Source of the DNA: Poseidonibacter ostreae
GTDB taxonomy: Bacteria; Campylobacterota; Campylobacteria; Campylobacterales; Arcobacteraceae
DNA: 64,000 bases
Direction: 5' to 3'
Assembly (NCBI RefSeq): GCF_009208075.1
Contig: NZ_WFKJ01000008.1
Span: 16,885-80,884 of the forward strand
Shown: positions 43,318 through 53,311 of the stretch, one piece after another
How the letters are laid out: each line of letters begins with the position of its first letter
How positions within the stretch are numbered: position 1 is the first letter of the stretch
Program-made: the position numbers and the translations under genes
Notes under the pieces: model-generated
Databases searched by the model: none
Told to the model about the DNA's origin: nothing
The model's input: the letters and a program-made list of their open reading frames with translations, nothing else

Positions 43318-46158
43318 ATGTTAGATGGTAAATACCTAGATTTTTATAATCAAATTTCAAAAAAAGTTCCACTTACAAATATTTTTACAGATAAGTTACA
43401 TACATTAGCGTATGGTACAGATGCATCGTTTTATAGATTAATTCCAAAGATTGTAATTAAAACTGATAATGCAAAAGAGGTTCAAGAGATTATAGAATTA
43501 TCAAATGAATTAGAATTAAGTATTACATTTAGAGCAGCTGGAACATCACTTTCAGGACAAGCTATAAGTGATTCTATTTTAATAGTAACTTCTAGAAAAT
43601 TCACAGATTTTAAAATTTCAGATGATAAAAGTTATATCTCACTACAACCAGCCCTAACTGGACAACAAGTAAATAACTTACTTTCACCATACTCTAAAAA
43701 AATAGGTCCTGATCCAGCTAGTATAAATGCAGCTATGATTGGTGGAATTGCTGCAAATAATGCATCTGGAATGTGTTGTGGTATTTCACAAAACTCTTAT
43801 AAAACTTTAAAATCAATGAAATTGATTTTTGCAGATGGAACAAAATTAGATACAGCATGTATGGAAAGTAAAAAAGCATTTATTCAAACACATGGTAAAT
43901 TCTTAGATGAATTAAAAGAGTTTTCACAAAGTACAATAAAAAATGAAGATTTACGAGCAAAAATTGAAAGAAAATTTAAAATCAAAAATACATGTGGTTA
44001 TGCTTTAAATGCTTTAATTGATTTTCAAGATGAATTTGAAATCTTACAACATTTAATTATAGGTTCAGAGGGAACTTTAGCATTTATTGAAGAAATTACA
44101 TACTATACAGTTGAAGATTTAAAAGATAAAGCAAGTGCATTAATATACTTTAAAAATATAGAAGAAGCATGTTCTGCTGTTACAAAACTAAAGCTTGCTC
44201 GTGATGATAAAACAATTACAGTAGATGCAGTTGAATTAATGGATAGAGCAGGTTTAAGAAGTATTGAAAACGATCCAGCAATGCCAGAATTTATCAAAGA
44301 TTTTGATGATAATGTAACTGCACTGTTAATTGAAACAAGAGCAAAATCAAATGAAGAACTTGATATTCAAACTTCGCAAATTGAAAAATTATTAGAAGAG
44401 TTTACTCTTAAAAGAGAGCTTTACTTTACAAAAGATGTTGCAGAATATACTTTATATTGGAAAATTAGAAAAGGTTTATTTCCAGCTGTTGGAGCAGTAA
44501 GAGAAACAGGAACTACAGTTATTATTGAAGATGTTGCATATCCAATTGAATGTTTAGCAGAAGCAACTTTAGAGTTACAAGATTTATTTAAAAAACATAA
44601 CTATAGCGAAGCTTTAATCTTTGGACATGCCTTAGAAGGAAACTTCCACTTTGTATTCACTCAAGATTTTTCAGATCCTAAAGAAGTGAAAAGATATGAT
44701 GCCTTTATGAATGATGTAGTTCATTCTGTTGCTGTTAAATATCAAGGAAGCTTAAAAGCAGAGCATGGTACTGGACGAAATATGGCTGCTTTTATTGAAG
44801 TTGAATGGGGTAATGATGCTTATGTAATGATGAAAAAAATCAAATCATTATTTGATCCAAAAGGATTACTAAATCCTGGTGTTATTATAAATGATGATGC
44901 AGAAGCTCACTTGAAAAATCTAAAAGGAATGCCTGCAACTAATGAAATAGTTGATAAGTGTATTGAGTGTGGTTTTTGTGAACCATCATGTCCATCAAAT
45001 GACCTTTCTTTAACTCCTAGACAAAGAATTGTAATTAACAGAGAAATATCTAGACTTGAAAGACTTGGGAAAGAAGATGAAGCAAAAGAGTATAGAGACC
45101 TTTACCAATATGATGGAATTGAAACTTGTGCCACATGTTCTTTATGTTCATCTGCATGTCCTGTAAATATTGATACAGGAAGCTTAACTAAACATTTACG
45201 AGCAGAACAACTAAGTCCTACCGCAAAGAAAACAGCAAACTTTATAGCAAATAATTTCTCAATGACTTTAAAAGGAATGAAATTTGGATTAGGTAGCGCA
45301 AATGCTGTTCATAAATTACTAGGAACTGCTAGTATGGAAACAGTAACTGCAACAATGAGAGACTTCTCAAAAGGAAAAATTGCAAAATGGGATGCAACTT
45401 TACCAAAACCAATTACAATCAATACAAACTTTGAACAAAAAGTTTCAAATAAAAAAGTAGTTTACTTCCCGTCTTGTATTAATAGAACAATGGGATTAAG
45501 TGATGTAAGTGTTGAAGAAAAACAACTTTTTGATGTAACTGTTGAACTGTTACAAAAAGCTGGTTACCAAATTATCTTCCCTGAGAATTTACCAAATCTT
45601 TGTTGTGGAATGCCATTTTCATCAAAAGGATTTAATGAAGCTGGAAATACTAAATCTACACAACTGGAAAAGGCCTTAATTAAAGCTACAAATAATGGTG
45701 AATATCCAGTATTATGTGATACAAGTCCTTGTACAAAAACAATGATTGAAAAGTTTAAAAGTGATTTAAAACTTTATGAACCAATTGAGTTTGCACTTGA
45801 TTATCTATCAAAAGATTTAGAGTTTACACCAATAGATGAGCCTATTACAATTCATACAACATGTAGCTCAAGAAAAATGGGTCTTGAAGATAAGTTTAAA
45901 ACTTTAGCACAAATGTGTTCAAATGAAGTTATTGTTCCAGCAGATGTAAAATGTTGTGGATTTGCAGGAGATAGAGGTTTTAATTTCCCTGAGTTAAATA
46001 AGTCAGCTCTTCGAGAATTACCAAAAAGTATAAAAAATGCAAAATATGCATTTTCAACTTCAAAAACTTGCGAAATTGGATTGTCTGAACATTCAGGTTT
46101 AGATTATAATTCAATCTTCTATTTAATAAACAAGTGTACTAAAGCAAAAAATATTTAA
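43318..46158 (+). CDS. FAD/Fe-S D-lactate dehydrogenase (GlcD-GlpC type fusion)
   Basis: Oxidises D-lactate (or a related 2-hydroxy acid) to the keto acid with electrons to quinone or cytochrome. FAD_binding_4 (TFRAAGTSLSGQAISD near 68-83; IGGIAANNASGMC near 141-153), FAD-oxidase C domain with HALEGNFHF and KAEHGTGRN, two ferredoxin motifs (CIECGFCEPSCPS near 546-558, CATCSLCSSACPVNID near 603-618), and two CCG domains (LCCGMPFSSKGF, KCCGFAGDRGF). I start at 43318 (AAAGGA spaced seven bases; 946 residues), though an upstream in-frame ATG at 43297 exists. Similar to Campylobacter Cj1585c by architecture. Confidence 0.88.
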   Translation: MLDGKYLDFYNQISKKVPLTNIFTDKLHTLAYGTDASFYRLIPKIVIKTDNAKEVQEIIELSNELELSITFRAAGTSLSGQAISDSILIVTSRKFTDFKISDDKSYISLQPALTGQQVNNLLSPYSKKIGPDPASINAAMIGGIAANNASGMCCGISQNSYKTLKSMKLIFADGTKLDTACMESKKAFIQTHGKFLDELKEFSQSTIKNEDLRAKIERKFKIKNTCGYALNALIDFQDEFEILQHLIIGSEGTLAFIEEITYYTVEDLKDKASALIYFKNIEEACSAVTKLKLARDDKTITVDAVELMDRAGLRSIENDPAMPEFIKDFDDNVTALLIETRAKSNEELDIQTSQIEKLLEEFTLKRELYFTKDVAEYTLYWKIRKGLFPAVGAVRETGTTVIIEDVAYPIECLAEATLELQDLFKKHNYSEALIFGHALEGNFHFVFTQDFSDPKEVKRYDAFMNDVVHSVAVKYQGSLKAEHGTGRNMAAFIEVEWGNDAYVMMKKIKSLFDPKGLLNPGVIINDDAEAHLKNLKGMPATNEIVDKCIECGFCEPSCPSNDLSLTPRQRIVINREISRLERLGKEDEAKEYRDLYQYDGIETCATCSLCSSACPVNIDTGSLTKHLRAEQLSPTAKKTANFIANNFSMTLKGMKFGLGSANAVHKLLGTASMETVTATMRDFSKGKIAKWDATLPKPITINTNFEQKVSNKKVVYFPSCINRTMGLSDVSVEEKQLFDVTVELLQKAGYQIIFPENLPNLCCGMPFSSKGFNEAGNTKSTQLEKALIKATNNGEYPVLCDTSPCTKTMIEKFKSDLKLYEPIEFALDYLSKDLEFTPIDEPITIHTTCSSRKMGLEDKFKTLAQMCSNEVIVPADVKCCGFAGDRGFNFPELNKSALRELPKSIKNAKYAFSTSKTCEIGLSEHSGLDYNSIFYLINKCTKAKNI

Positions 46159-46171
46159 TTCTTTTTTTGTC

Positions 46172-46212
46172 AAAACAGATATTTACCATTATTTAGGTAA
46201 AATATCTGTTTT
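46172..46212 (+). terminator. Strong terminator after the D-lactate dehydrogenase gene
   Basis: Sixteen-base arm at 46172-46187 pairs with 46196-46212 (one extra A bulged), loop of 8; the descending arm ends in TTTT. Confidence 0.8.
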
Positions 46213-46231
46213 AATAAATGAAGGAATTATA

Positions 46232-47056
46232 ATGTATAAATTATTTTTAGCATTTCTACTATGTTCAAGTATATCATTTGCTGGTGTAATCAATGGTGTT
46301 GCACTTACTGTAAATGATGATCCAATTACTCTATATGATATTGACCAATTAATGGTTGCAAAAAAAATTGACAAAAACCAAGCAGTAAGCTTACTTGTTG
46401 ATAAAATTTTATATGAGCAACTGCTTCAAAAGAATAATGTAACAGCTGATATTTTCGATGTCAATGATTATGTTGAGAAACTAGCAAAATCTAATAATAT
46501 GGATGTTTTCGCTTTTAAATCAATTGTAAGACAAAAATATCCAGATTATTCAGTATTTGAAGAAGAAACAAAAAATGTAGTTACAAGACAAAAACTAATT
46601 AGAAAACTAGTTCAAGGTCAATTAAAAATAGCTACTGATGAAGATATGAGATTACATTATGAAAATAATAAAAACAACTATAGTACTTCAAAGACTGTAG
46701 AAGTTGTACAATATTTAGCAAATAAAAAATCATCTCTATTAGCTGTAGTAAAAAGTCCATTGTTAGTTCCACAAGATGTTCAAAGAAATCCTTTAACTCT
46801 TGAAGTTAAACAATTAGATCCACAAATGCAATATCTTCTAAATAATACAGATGAAAATAGCTTTACACCAGTTTTTACTTCAAATAAAATGTACAATGCA
46901 CTTTTTATTCTTAAAAAAGAAGGAACTGATACATTAGATTTTGAAGTTGTAAAAAATAAAGTATTTAATGAAGTTATGGCATTAAGAGAAAAAAAATATT
47001 TAAAAGATTTTTTTGAAAAACAAAAATTAACAGCTGATATAAAAATAATAAGATAA
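46232..47056 (+). CDS. SurA/PEB4-like periplasmic chaperone
   Basis: Secreted folding factor of 274 residues: signal peptide (about 1-17, CSSISFAG), then a SurA_N-type domain (NGVALTVNDDPITLYDID near 20-37; DKILYEQLLQKNNV). The C-terminal part (LKIATDEDMRLHYENNKNNY onward) corresponds to the PpiC parvulin region of Cj1289/PEB4 relatives but lacks clear catalytic parvulin residues, so chaperone activity is more likely than isomerase. It lies 16 bases ahead of gatB. Confidence 0.78.
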   Translation: MYKLFLAFLLCSSISFAGVINGVALTVNDDPITLYDIDQLMVAKKIDKNQAVSLLVDKILYEQLLQKNNVTADIFDVNDYVEKLAKSNNMDVFAFKSIVRQKYPDYSVFEEETKNVVTRQKLIRKLVQGQLKIATDEDMRLHYENNKNNYSTSKTVEVVQYLANKKSSLLAVVKSPLLVPQDVQRNPLTLEVKQLDPQMQYLLNNTDENSFTPVFTSNKMYNALFILKKEGTDTLDFEVVKNKVFNEVMALREKKYLKDFFEKQKLTADIKIIR

Positions 47057-47072
47057 GTAAGAAAGGAAATAG

Positions 47073-48497
47073 ATGTTTGAAGTAATTATAGGTTTAGAAG
47101 TTCATGTTCAATTAAATACGAACTCTAAACTATTTTGTTCTTGTGCAACAAGTTTTGGAGAAGAGCCAAATACAAATGTATGTCCAACTTGTTTAGGATT
47201 GCCAGGAGCTTTACCTGTATTGAATAAAGAAGCTGTTCACAAATCTATTATGTTAGGAACTGCGCTTAAATCTGAAGTTAGTAGAAAATCTATTTTTAAT
47301 AGAAAAAACTATTTTTATCCAGATTTACCAAATGGATATCAAATTTCACAATTTGAAGTTCCAATTGTTGGACTTGGTGAATTAGTAATTGATTTCCCAG
47401 ATGGTAGACAAAAAACTATAGGTGTAACACGTGCTCACTTAGAGAATGATGCAGGTAAAAGTAAACATGCAGCAAATGAGTCTTTAGTAGATTTAAATAG
47501 AACAGGAACACCTCTTCTTGAAATCGTATCTGAACCAGATATGAGAACAGCAGAAGAAGCTATTTTATACCTTAAAAAACTTCACTCAATTGTAAGATAC
47601 TTAGGAATATCTGATGCAAATATGCAAGAGGGTTCTTTTAGAGCAGATGTAAATGTATCTATTAGACCAAAGGGTGATACAAACCTAAATACAAGATGTG
47701 AAATTAAAAATATGAACTCATTTAAGTTTATTGAAAAAGCTATTCACTATGAAGTAAATAGACATATTGAAGCATGGGAAGATGGAATTCACTCAACTGA
47801 AATAGTTCAAGAAACAAGACTTTTTGATGCTGATACTGGAGAAACTAGGTCTATGAGAGGAAAAGAAGATGCTGCTGATTACAGATATTTTCCAGACCCA
47901 GACCTTTTACCTGTAGTTATTACTGATGAAATGATGGAAAAATACTCACAAATCCCTGAGCTTCCAGATGAGAAAAAAGAGAGATTTGTAAAAGAGTTCC
48001 AAATTAAAGAGTATGATGCTTCAGTTATAACAGCTTCACTTGAAACTGCAAACTTCTTTGATGAAATGATGAGTGAGGGAATTACTGGTAAAAATGCTGT
48101 TACATGGTTAACAGTTGAATTAGCCTCAAGATTAGTTGATGGTATTACATTAGAAAACTCTCCAGTTCAAGCTAAAAAATTAGCTCAAGTTGTAAAAGCT
48201 ATTGAAGATGGAACAATCTCTGGAAAAGCTGCAAAAGAAGTACTTGATTACTTAATGCAAAATAATGAAGAAGTTGATTCTGTAATTGAAAAACTTGGAT
48301 TAAAACAAGTATCAGATGATGGAGCTATTTTAGAAATTATTGATGGTATTATTGCAGCAAATGAAGAAAAAGTTGAACAATATAAATCTGGGAAAGATAA
48401 ACTATTTGGATTCTTTGTAGGTCAAACTATGAAAGCATCAAAAGGTACTGCAAATCCAGCAAAAGTAAATGAACTTTTAAAACAAAGACTTTCATAA
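47073..48497 (+). CDS. gatB: Aspartyl/glutamyl-tRNA(Asn/Gln) amidotransferase subunit B
   Basis: GatB kinases the misacylated tRNA intermediate so GatCAB can make Gln-tRNA(Gln) or Asn-tRNA(Asn). The 474-residue product has the family opening [13 protein letters not shown] near 2-14, zinc-type cysteines [21 protein letters not shown] near 27-47 (two CxC/CxxC pairs), [11 protein letters not shown], and the C-terminal YqeY-like domain. gatA and gatC are not in the window, so the subunits are dispersed. Confidence 0.95.
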   Translation: MFEVIIGLEVHVQLNTNSKLFCSCATSFGEEPNTNVCPTCLGLPGALPVLNKEAVHKSIMLGTALKSEVSRKSIFNRKNYFYPDLPNGYQISQFEVPIVGLGELVIDFPDGRQKTIGVTRAHLENDAGKSKHAANESLVDLNRTGTPLLEIVSEPDMRTAEEAILYLKKLHSIVRYLGISDANMQEGSFRADVNVSIRPKGDTNLNTRCEIKNMNSFKFIEKAIHYEVNRHIEAWEDGIHSTEIVQETRLFDADTGETRSMRGKEDAADYRYFPDPDLLPVVITDEMMEKYSQIPELPDEKKERFVKEFQIKEYDASVITASLETANFFDEMMSEGITGKNAVTWLTVELASRLVDGITLENSPVQAKKLAQVVKAIEDGTISGKAAKEVLDYLMQNNEEVDSVIEKLGLKQVSDDGAILEIIDGIIAANEEKVEQYKSGKDKLFGFFVGQTMKASKGTANPAKVNELLKQRLS

Positions 48498-48504
48498 CAA
48501 ATAA

Positions 48505-48531
48505 ATAAAACCTATTTAAAATAGGTTTTAT
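48505..48531 (+). terminator. Terminator after gatB
   Basis: Perfect 11-bp stem (ATAAAACCTAT at 48505-48515 with 48521-48531) and a 5-base loop, 8 bases past the stop; TTTTAT descends into the following T-rich stretch. Confidence 0.75.
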
Positions 48532-48563
48532 CTATTAATATCTATAAAATCAAAGGATTGAAA

Positions 48564-49463
48564 ATGACAAAAAAACCTACAATCGCCGTAATTGGAGCTG
48601 GTAAATGGGGACAAGCACTTCACTTTGCATTATCTCAAAAACAAGAAACTCTTATAACTTCAAGAACTCCTAGAGATATTAAAAACTTTACAGATTTACA
48701 AACAGCTCTTAACTGTGATTATTTAATAATAGCAATTCCAGCACAGCAATTAAAATCATGGTTAAAAGAAAACTTTGTATTCAAAAATCAAAAAGTATTA
48801 GTAGCATCAAAAGGTATAGAAGCTAGTACTGGTGAATTTTTAAATGAAATTTATGCTGATTATGTTCCATCTTCAAATATTGGATTTATTTCAGGACCAT
48901 CATTTGCAGCAGAAGTAATTCAAGGTTTACCTTGTGCTTTAGTTTTAAATTCAACATCAAAAAAGCTTTATCAAGAATTTAAACCTTTCTTTCCATCATT
49001 TATTAAAACTTATTATAGTACAGATGTAATAGGTGCTGAAGTTGCAGGTGCTTATAAAAATGTACTAGCAATTGCAAGTGGTATTTGTGAGGGATTAAAT
49101 CTTGGTAAGAATGCACAAGCTTCACTAATATCAAGAGGTTTAGTAGAGATGCAAAGGTTTGGTAAAAATTTTGGAGCAAAAAAATCATCTTTTATTGGAT
49201 TAAGTGGAGCAGGGGATTTATTTTTAACAGCTAGTTCGCCTATGAGTAGAAACTATAGAGTAGGATTAGGTCTTGCAAAAGATAAAAAACTTGATGAAAT
49301 TCTTGAAGAATTAGGTGAGGTTGCTGAAGGTGTTAAAACATCAGAAGCAATTTATAAACTATCAAAAGAGTATAATATTTACACACCAATAGCCAATGAA
49401 GTAAAACTAATACTAGAGGGTAAAAGTCCTCAAGATAGTTTAAAAGACTTACTTAATTCCTAA
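48564..49463 (+). CDS. gpsA: NAD(P)H-dependent glycerol-3-phosphate dehydrogenase
   Basis: Makes sn-glycerol-3-phosphate from dihydroxyacetone phosphate for phospholipid synthesis. NAD motif IAVIGAGKWGQALHFAL near 7-23, FISGPSFAAEV near 110-120 and the catalytic GAYKNVLAIASGICEGL near 168-184 and GLSGAGDLFLT segments are present; 299 residues is slightly short. I start at 48564 (ATG after AAAGGA with proper spacing) rather than the TTG six bases upstream. Confidence 0.93.
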   Translation: MTKKPTIAVIGAGKWGQALHFALSQKQETLITSRTPRDIKNFTDLQTALNCDYLIIAIPAQQLKSWLKENFVFKNQKVLVASKGIEASTGEFLNEIYADYVPSSNIGFISGPSFAAEVIQGLPCALVLNSTSKKLYQEFKPFFPSFIKTYYSTDVIGAEVAGAYKNVLAIASGICEGLNLGKNAQASLISRGLVEMQRFGKNFGAKKSSFIGLSGAGDLFLTASSPMSRNYRVGLGLAKDKKLDEILEELGEVAEGVKTSEAIYKLSKEYNIYTPIANEVKLILEGKSPQDSLKDLLNS

Positions 49464-49476
49464 CATAGGATATAAT

Positions 49477-49510
49477 AATACCTTAGAGTAAAAATAGTTT
49501 CTAAGGTATT
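49477..49510 (+). terminator. Terminator after gpsA
   Basis: Perfect 11-bp stem (AATACCTTAGA/TCTAAGGTATT) with a 12-base loop just before the permease start; it ends 7 bases before that ATG, so it may also affect translation of that gene. Confidence 0.6.
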
Positions 49511-49517
49511 AAAAATC

Positions 49518-50213
49518 ATGAAAACAATAGAACTTTATAATCTTCTATATTTACTATTTCCATTAATTATTGTTTGGTATTTTTATAAATCATGGGTTAA
49601 AAATAGCTATGAAATAATAAATGCAACTATTAGAATGATTATTCAATTACTATTAATTGGTTATGTTCTTGTTTATCTTTTTAATAATGAGAACACTTTA
49701 CTAGGTATTTTTATCTTATTATTTATGATGATAGTCTCTACATATATTGCAAGAAGAAATATAAAAAACAAATCAAAATACGAATATTTATTAATGCTAA
49801 CTTCTCTTTCTATATCTGGACTAATACATCTAATCATAATAATCGAATTTGTATTAAAGTTAGAAAATATTTACATACCAAAGTATGTAATACCAATTGC
49901 AGGAATGCTTTTTGCAAATATTATGAATAGCCTATCTTTAGGTATTGAATGCTTTGAAAGAGAATACACAAAGACTAAAAATTTTATTGAAGCAAGAAGT
50001 ATATCTTTTAAAACAAGTATGATTCCACAAATCAACTCATTATTAGCAGTAGGGCTTGTATCACTACCTGGAATGATGACAGGACAAATATTATCTGGAG
50101 TTGATCCTTTAATTGCTGTTAGATATCAAATTATGATAATGGCAATTGTACTATCTTCTTCTGGAATTAGTATAATTATTTACTTTTTATTAAAAAATAA
50201 AATGTATAAATAA
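49518..50213 (+). CDS. fetB: FetB/YbbM-family ABC-type permease, orphan
   Basis: A 231-residue membrane protein with about seven helices. The YbbM/FetB family patterns AGMLFANIMNSLSLGIECFE near 127-146 and the C-terminal LVSLPGMMTGQILSGVDP near 178-195 are clear. In E. coli FetB pairs with the ATPase FetA for iron export under oxidative stress; no ATPase gene is adjacent here, so the partner lies elsewhere or is missing. Convergent with the HxlR gene, only 6 bases apart. Confidence 0.82.
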   Translation: MKTIELYNLLYLLFPLIIVWYFYKSWVKNSYEIINATIRMIIQLLLIGYVLVYLFNNENTLLGIFILLFMMIVSTYIARRNIKNKSKYEYLLMLTSLSISGLIHLIIIIEFVLKLENIYIPKYVIPIAGMLFANIMNSLSLGIECFEREYTKTKNFIEARSISFKTSMIPQINSLLAVGLVSLPGMMTGQILSGVDPLIAVRYQIMIMAIVLSSSGISIIIYFLLKNKMYK

Positions 50214-50219
50214 AATAAT

Positions 50220-50555
50220 CTATTTATTAAACTTCTTTTTATGAATATCACCCCATATATATAATTGTTTTAATATTGGTTTTAAGCTCTCACCATATGT
50301 AGTTAATGAATATTCAACTTTAGGAGGAACAACGGGGTAAACCTCTCTATGAACAAGTCCATCTTCTTCTAACTCTCTTAATTTTTGAATAAGCATCTTT
50401 TGCGTTGTTCTTGGAAGTAGTTTTTGAAGTTCATTAAATCTTTTTTTTTCATCTTTTAAATACCATAAAATTAATATCTTCCATTTTCCAGCTAAACCAT
50501 CAATAGCTGTTTCAACAGGACATTTATCAATTTTTATATTCTCTTTTTTTGTCAT
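50220..50555 (-). CDS. HxlR-family transcriptional regulator
   Basis: A 111-residue winged-helix protein: [22 protein letters not shown] near 12-33, [20 protein letters not shown] near 40-59 (recognition helix) and the wing [18 protein letters not shown]. The Cys at 12 corresponds to the redox-sensing Cys of YodB/HypR-type members that sense quinones, aldehydes or diamide. It is divergent from an acuI/quinone oxidoreductase-type gene, the usual target arrangement. Confidence 0.9.
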   Translation of the reverse strand: MTKKENIKIDKCPVETAIDGLAGKWKILILWYLKDEKKRFNELQKLLPRTTQKMLIQKLRELEEDGLVHREVYPVVPPKVEYSLTTYGESLKPILKQLYIWGDIHKKKFNK

Positions 50556-50567
50556 AACAGTACTCCA

Positions 50568-50587
50568 TAGTATCTTTTTAGATAGTA
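50568..50587. promoter_or_regulatory. Imperfect inverted repeat in the hxlR-acuI divergent region
   Basis: TAGTATCT, four T, AGATAGTA: 7 of 8 positions symmetric. It lies 13 bases upstream of the regulator ATG in the region where HxlR proteins commonly bind. Candidate operator. Confidence 0.45.
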
Positions 50588-50667
50588 CCTTTCTAAAAAG
50601 TAAGTTCTTGCTCTTTTTTATTATTTTAGCTAAAGTTTTGATATAAGTAAATATATAAGGAATTAAT

Positions 50668-51648
50668 ATGAAAGCATTTGTAGTTGAAAAAATAGCCGAT
50701 AGAGAATTTGCAGCTGATATTCAAGAAATATCAGTACCTAAATGTGAAGAGAATGAAGTACTAATAAAAGTATCTTACTCTTCATTAAATTATAAAGATG
50801 CATTAAGTTCAGTTGGAAACCCAGGAGTTAGTAGAAAATTCCCACATGTAACAGGAATTGATGTAGCAGGAACAGTTGCCGAATCTAATTGTAATGTATT
50901 TAAAGTAGGTGAGCGAGTACTTGTAACTGGTTATGATATGGGTATGAATACTCATGGAGGACATGCCGAATTTGTAAAAGTACCAAGTTCTTGGGTTGCA
51001 AGAATTCCTGATGCTATTACAGATAAAGAGATAATGACATTTGGAACAGCTGGATTAACTGCCGCTTTAAGTATAAATGAATTAACACAAAATGGAGTAA
51101 AGCCTGAAGATGGAGCAATTTTAGTAACAGGTGCTACTGGTGGTGTTGGTTCAATTGCAGTTTCAATATTAAATAAAATTGGATTTGATGTAGTTGCAAT
51201 TTCAGGAAAAGAAGAAAAAATAGATTATTTAAAGAAAATAGGTGCAACAGAAGTAATTTTAAGAGATACGTTTAATGAAGAATCAAAAAAGCCTATGATG
51301 GGTGAAAAATATGCAGGTGTAGTTGATACTGTAGGTGGTGAAATACTTGCAAATGCACTAAAATATATAAAATATGATGGAGTTGCAACTTGTTGTGGTC
51401 TTACATCTTCTCATGAATTAAATACTAATGTATTCCCTTTTATTTTAAGAGGTGTTAGATTAATTGGTATTGATTCAGTTGAGTGCAAATTAGAAAAGAA
51501 ACAAGCAGCTTGGGAAAAGATTGCTAGTAAATGGAAAGTTGATACTTTAGATAGTATTACAAATGAAATCTCACTTGATGAGATTAAAGATGCATACGAA
51601 CTTTTACTTGCTGGAAAGGCAGTAGGACGATATGTTGTAAAAATATAA
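50668..51648 (+). CDS. AcuI/YhdH-type NADPH-dependent zinc-free oxidoreductase
   Basis: MDR-superfamily reductase of 326 residues, of the acryloyl-CoA reductase/YhdH group. [20 protein letters not shown] near 34-53 and [11 protein letters not shown] near 61-71 fit the group; the NADPH motif is [13 protein letters not shown] near 155-167. Catalytic zinc ligands of alcohol dehydrogenases are missing. Under a divergent HxlR regulator it may detoxify acrylate or other alpha,beta-unsaturated electrophiles (inference). Confidence 0.87.
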   Translation: MKAFVVEKIADREFAADIQEISVPKCEENEVLIKVSYSSLNYKDALSSVGNPGVSRKFPHVTGIDVAGTVAESNCNVFKVGERVLVTGYDMGMNTHGGHAEFVKVPSSWVARIPDAITDKEIMTFGTAGLTAALSINELTQNGVKPEDGAILVTGATGGVGSIAVSILNKIGFDVVAISGKEEKIDYLKKIGATEVILRDTFNEESKKPMMGEKYAGVVDTVGGEILANALKYIKYDGVATCCGLTSSHELNTNVFPFILRGVRLIGIDSVECKLEKKQAAWEKIASKWKVDTLDSITNEISLDEIKDAYELLLAGKAVGRYVVKI

Positions 51649-51667
51649 AGAGTTTTTCTCTTTATAT
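51643..51667 (+). terminator. Terminator after the acuI-type gene
   Basis: Perfect 10-bp stem ATATAAAGAG/CTCTTTATAT with TTTTT loop, overlapping the stop codon. Confidence 0.7.
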
Positions 51668-51713
51668 TTCACTCTCTATAAAAACTCTCAATTCTCACTT
51701 AAAATAAATTCGC

Positions 51714-51719
51714 TATAAT
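51714..51719 (+). promoter_or_regulatory. Putative -10 box (TATAAT) for proA
   Basis: TATAAT 33 bases before the proA ATG, followed by the ribosome-binding site TAGGA. Confidence 0.5.
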
Positions 51720-51751
51720 TATAATAATTAAAAAAAGTATAGGAATAAAAA

Positions 51752-52984
51752 ATGCAGAAATTTTTAGAAGAAGCTAAAAAAACTAGCCGAACTATTGCAA
51801 ACCTAGATACTCATAAGAAAAATAGAGTTTTAAGAGAAATGGCAGATGCTTTAATAGCAAACAGCGATTTTATTTTAGAACATAACAATAAAGATATGAG
51901 TGAGGGAACATTAAACAATTTAAGCAGTGCATTGCTTGATAGATTATTATTAACACAACAAAGAATCGAAGATATGGCTCTTGCAATTAAGCAAATAGCT
52001 GAGCAAAAAGAACCAGTTGGAAAAACTCTTGAGGGTTGGATTACTGAAGATGGTTTAAATATTCAGAAAATATCAGTACCAATTGGTGTAATTGGTATTA
52101 TTTATGAATCAAGACCAAATGTTACAAGTGACACAGCAGCACTTTGTTTTAAAAGTGGAAATGTTTGTGTATTAAAAGGTGGAAAAGAAGCTGAACACTC
52201 AAATAAAGCAATTGCAAAAGTTTTAAAAGAGGTATTAGCAAAAAATAAACTACCACAACAAGCTATCTCATTACTTCCTGATTCGACAAGAGAAGGCGTT
52301 GCAAATTTAATTAAACAAGATAAATATGTTGATTTAATAGTACCTCGAGGTGGAGAAGCATTAATTAGATATGTTAGTGAAAACTCATCAGTTCCAGTAA
52401 TTAAACATGATAAAGGTTTATGCCATATTTTTGTAGATAAAGACGCAGCTCATAATAGAATTATTGATATTGCAATAAATGCAAAGTGTCAAAGACCAGG
52501 TGTTTGTAACTCAATGGAAACACTTTTAATACATGAAGAAATTGCTGCTTATATACTTCCAGGATTATATGATGCATTTATGGAAGAAGAAACTGTGTTA
52601 AAAGGTTGTGAAGAAACAGCTAAATATATTGATGTTCAAATAGCAACAGAAGATGATTATAATACTGAGTACTTAGCTAATATTTTAAATATAAAAGTAG
52701 TTAAAAATGTAGATGAAGCGATTGAGCATATAGCAATATATGGTTCTGGACACTCTGAATCAATTTTAAGTGAAAATTATACTGTTGTAAATAAATTCCT
52801 AGACCATGTAGATGCTGCTTGTGTATATGCAAATGCAAGTACAAGATTTACAGACGGTGGAGCATTTGGATTAGGAGCAGAAGTTGGAATATCAACTAAT
52901 AAGCTTCACTCACGTGGTCCAATGGGAATTAGTGATTTAACAACATTTAAATATAAAATTTATGGAAAAGGTCAAATAAGATAA
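51752..52984 (+). CDS. proA: Gamma-glutamyl phosphate reductase ProA
   Basis: Reduces glutamyl-5-phosphate to the semialdehyde in proline synthesis. The 410-residue product shows PIGVIGIIYESRPNVTSDTAALC near 112-134, VCVLKGGKEAEHSN, and the catalytic Cys in AKCQRPGVCNSMETLL near 251-266, as in the family. proB is not adjacent. It overlaps the following small gene by 1 base (TAATG). Confidence 0.95.
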   Translation: MQKFLEEAKKTSRTIANLDTHKKNRVLREMADALIANSDFILEHNNKDMSEGTLNNLSSALLDRLLLTQQRIEDMALAIKQIAEQKEPVGKTLEGWITEDGLNIQKISVPIGVIGIIYESRPNVTSDTAALCFKSGNVCVLKGGKEAEHSNKAIAKVLKEVLAKNKLPQQAISLLPDSTREGVANLIKQDKYVDLIVPRGGEALIRYVSENSSVPVIKHDKGLCHIFVDKDAAHNRIIDIAINAKCQRPGVCNSMETLLIHEEIAAYILPGLYDAFMEEETVLKGCEETAKYIDVQIATEDDYNTEYLANILNIKVVKNVDEAIEHIAIYGSGHSESILSENYTVVNKFLDHVDAACVYANASTRFTDGGAFGLGAEVGISTNKLHSRGPMGISDLTTFKYKIYGKGQIR

Positions 52985-53310
52985 TGTCAAAAAAAATATA
53001 TTGTATAGCTTCATTTGAAGCAAAAGAGAATAAAGAGCAAGAGTTATTAGAAGTACTTCAATCCTTAGAGCCAAAAACACTAAGAGAAGATGGTTGCTTA
53101 CAATATATTGTTACAAAACATATATCACATCCAAATGCAATGGGGAAATCTTTTCCTATAGTATTTAATGAAATCTGGGAGTCAAAAGAGGCTTTTGAAC
53201 TTCATTGTAATAAAAAATATATTACAGACTTTTTTCAAAAACACTGTGTTGATGAAGATGGTTTAGTAAAAGATTTTAATGTTACTGTTTATAGTGATGA
53301 AGTAAATTAA
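52984..53310 (+). CDS. Antibiotic biosynthesis monooxygenase (ABM)-fold protein
   Basis: A 108-residue ferredoxin-like dimeric fold: IYCIASFEAKENKEQELLEVL near 5-25, EDGCLQYIVTKH near 38-49, and FNEIWESKEAFELHC near 62-76. ABM proteins include quinol monooxygenases and haem-degrading enzymes; the active residues are not diagnostic, so the substrate is open. It lies 1 base before the arginine kinase gene and overlaps proA, so all three are co-expressed. Confidence 0.72.
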   Translation: MSKKIYCIASFEAKENKEQELLEVLQSLEPKTLREDGCLQYIVTKHISHPNAMGKSFPIVFNEIWESKEAFELHCNKKYITDFFQKHCVDEDGLVKDFNVTVYSDEVN

Positions 53311-53311
53311 G

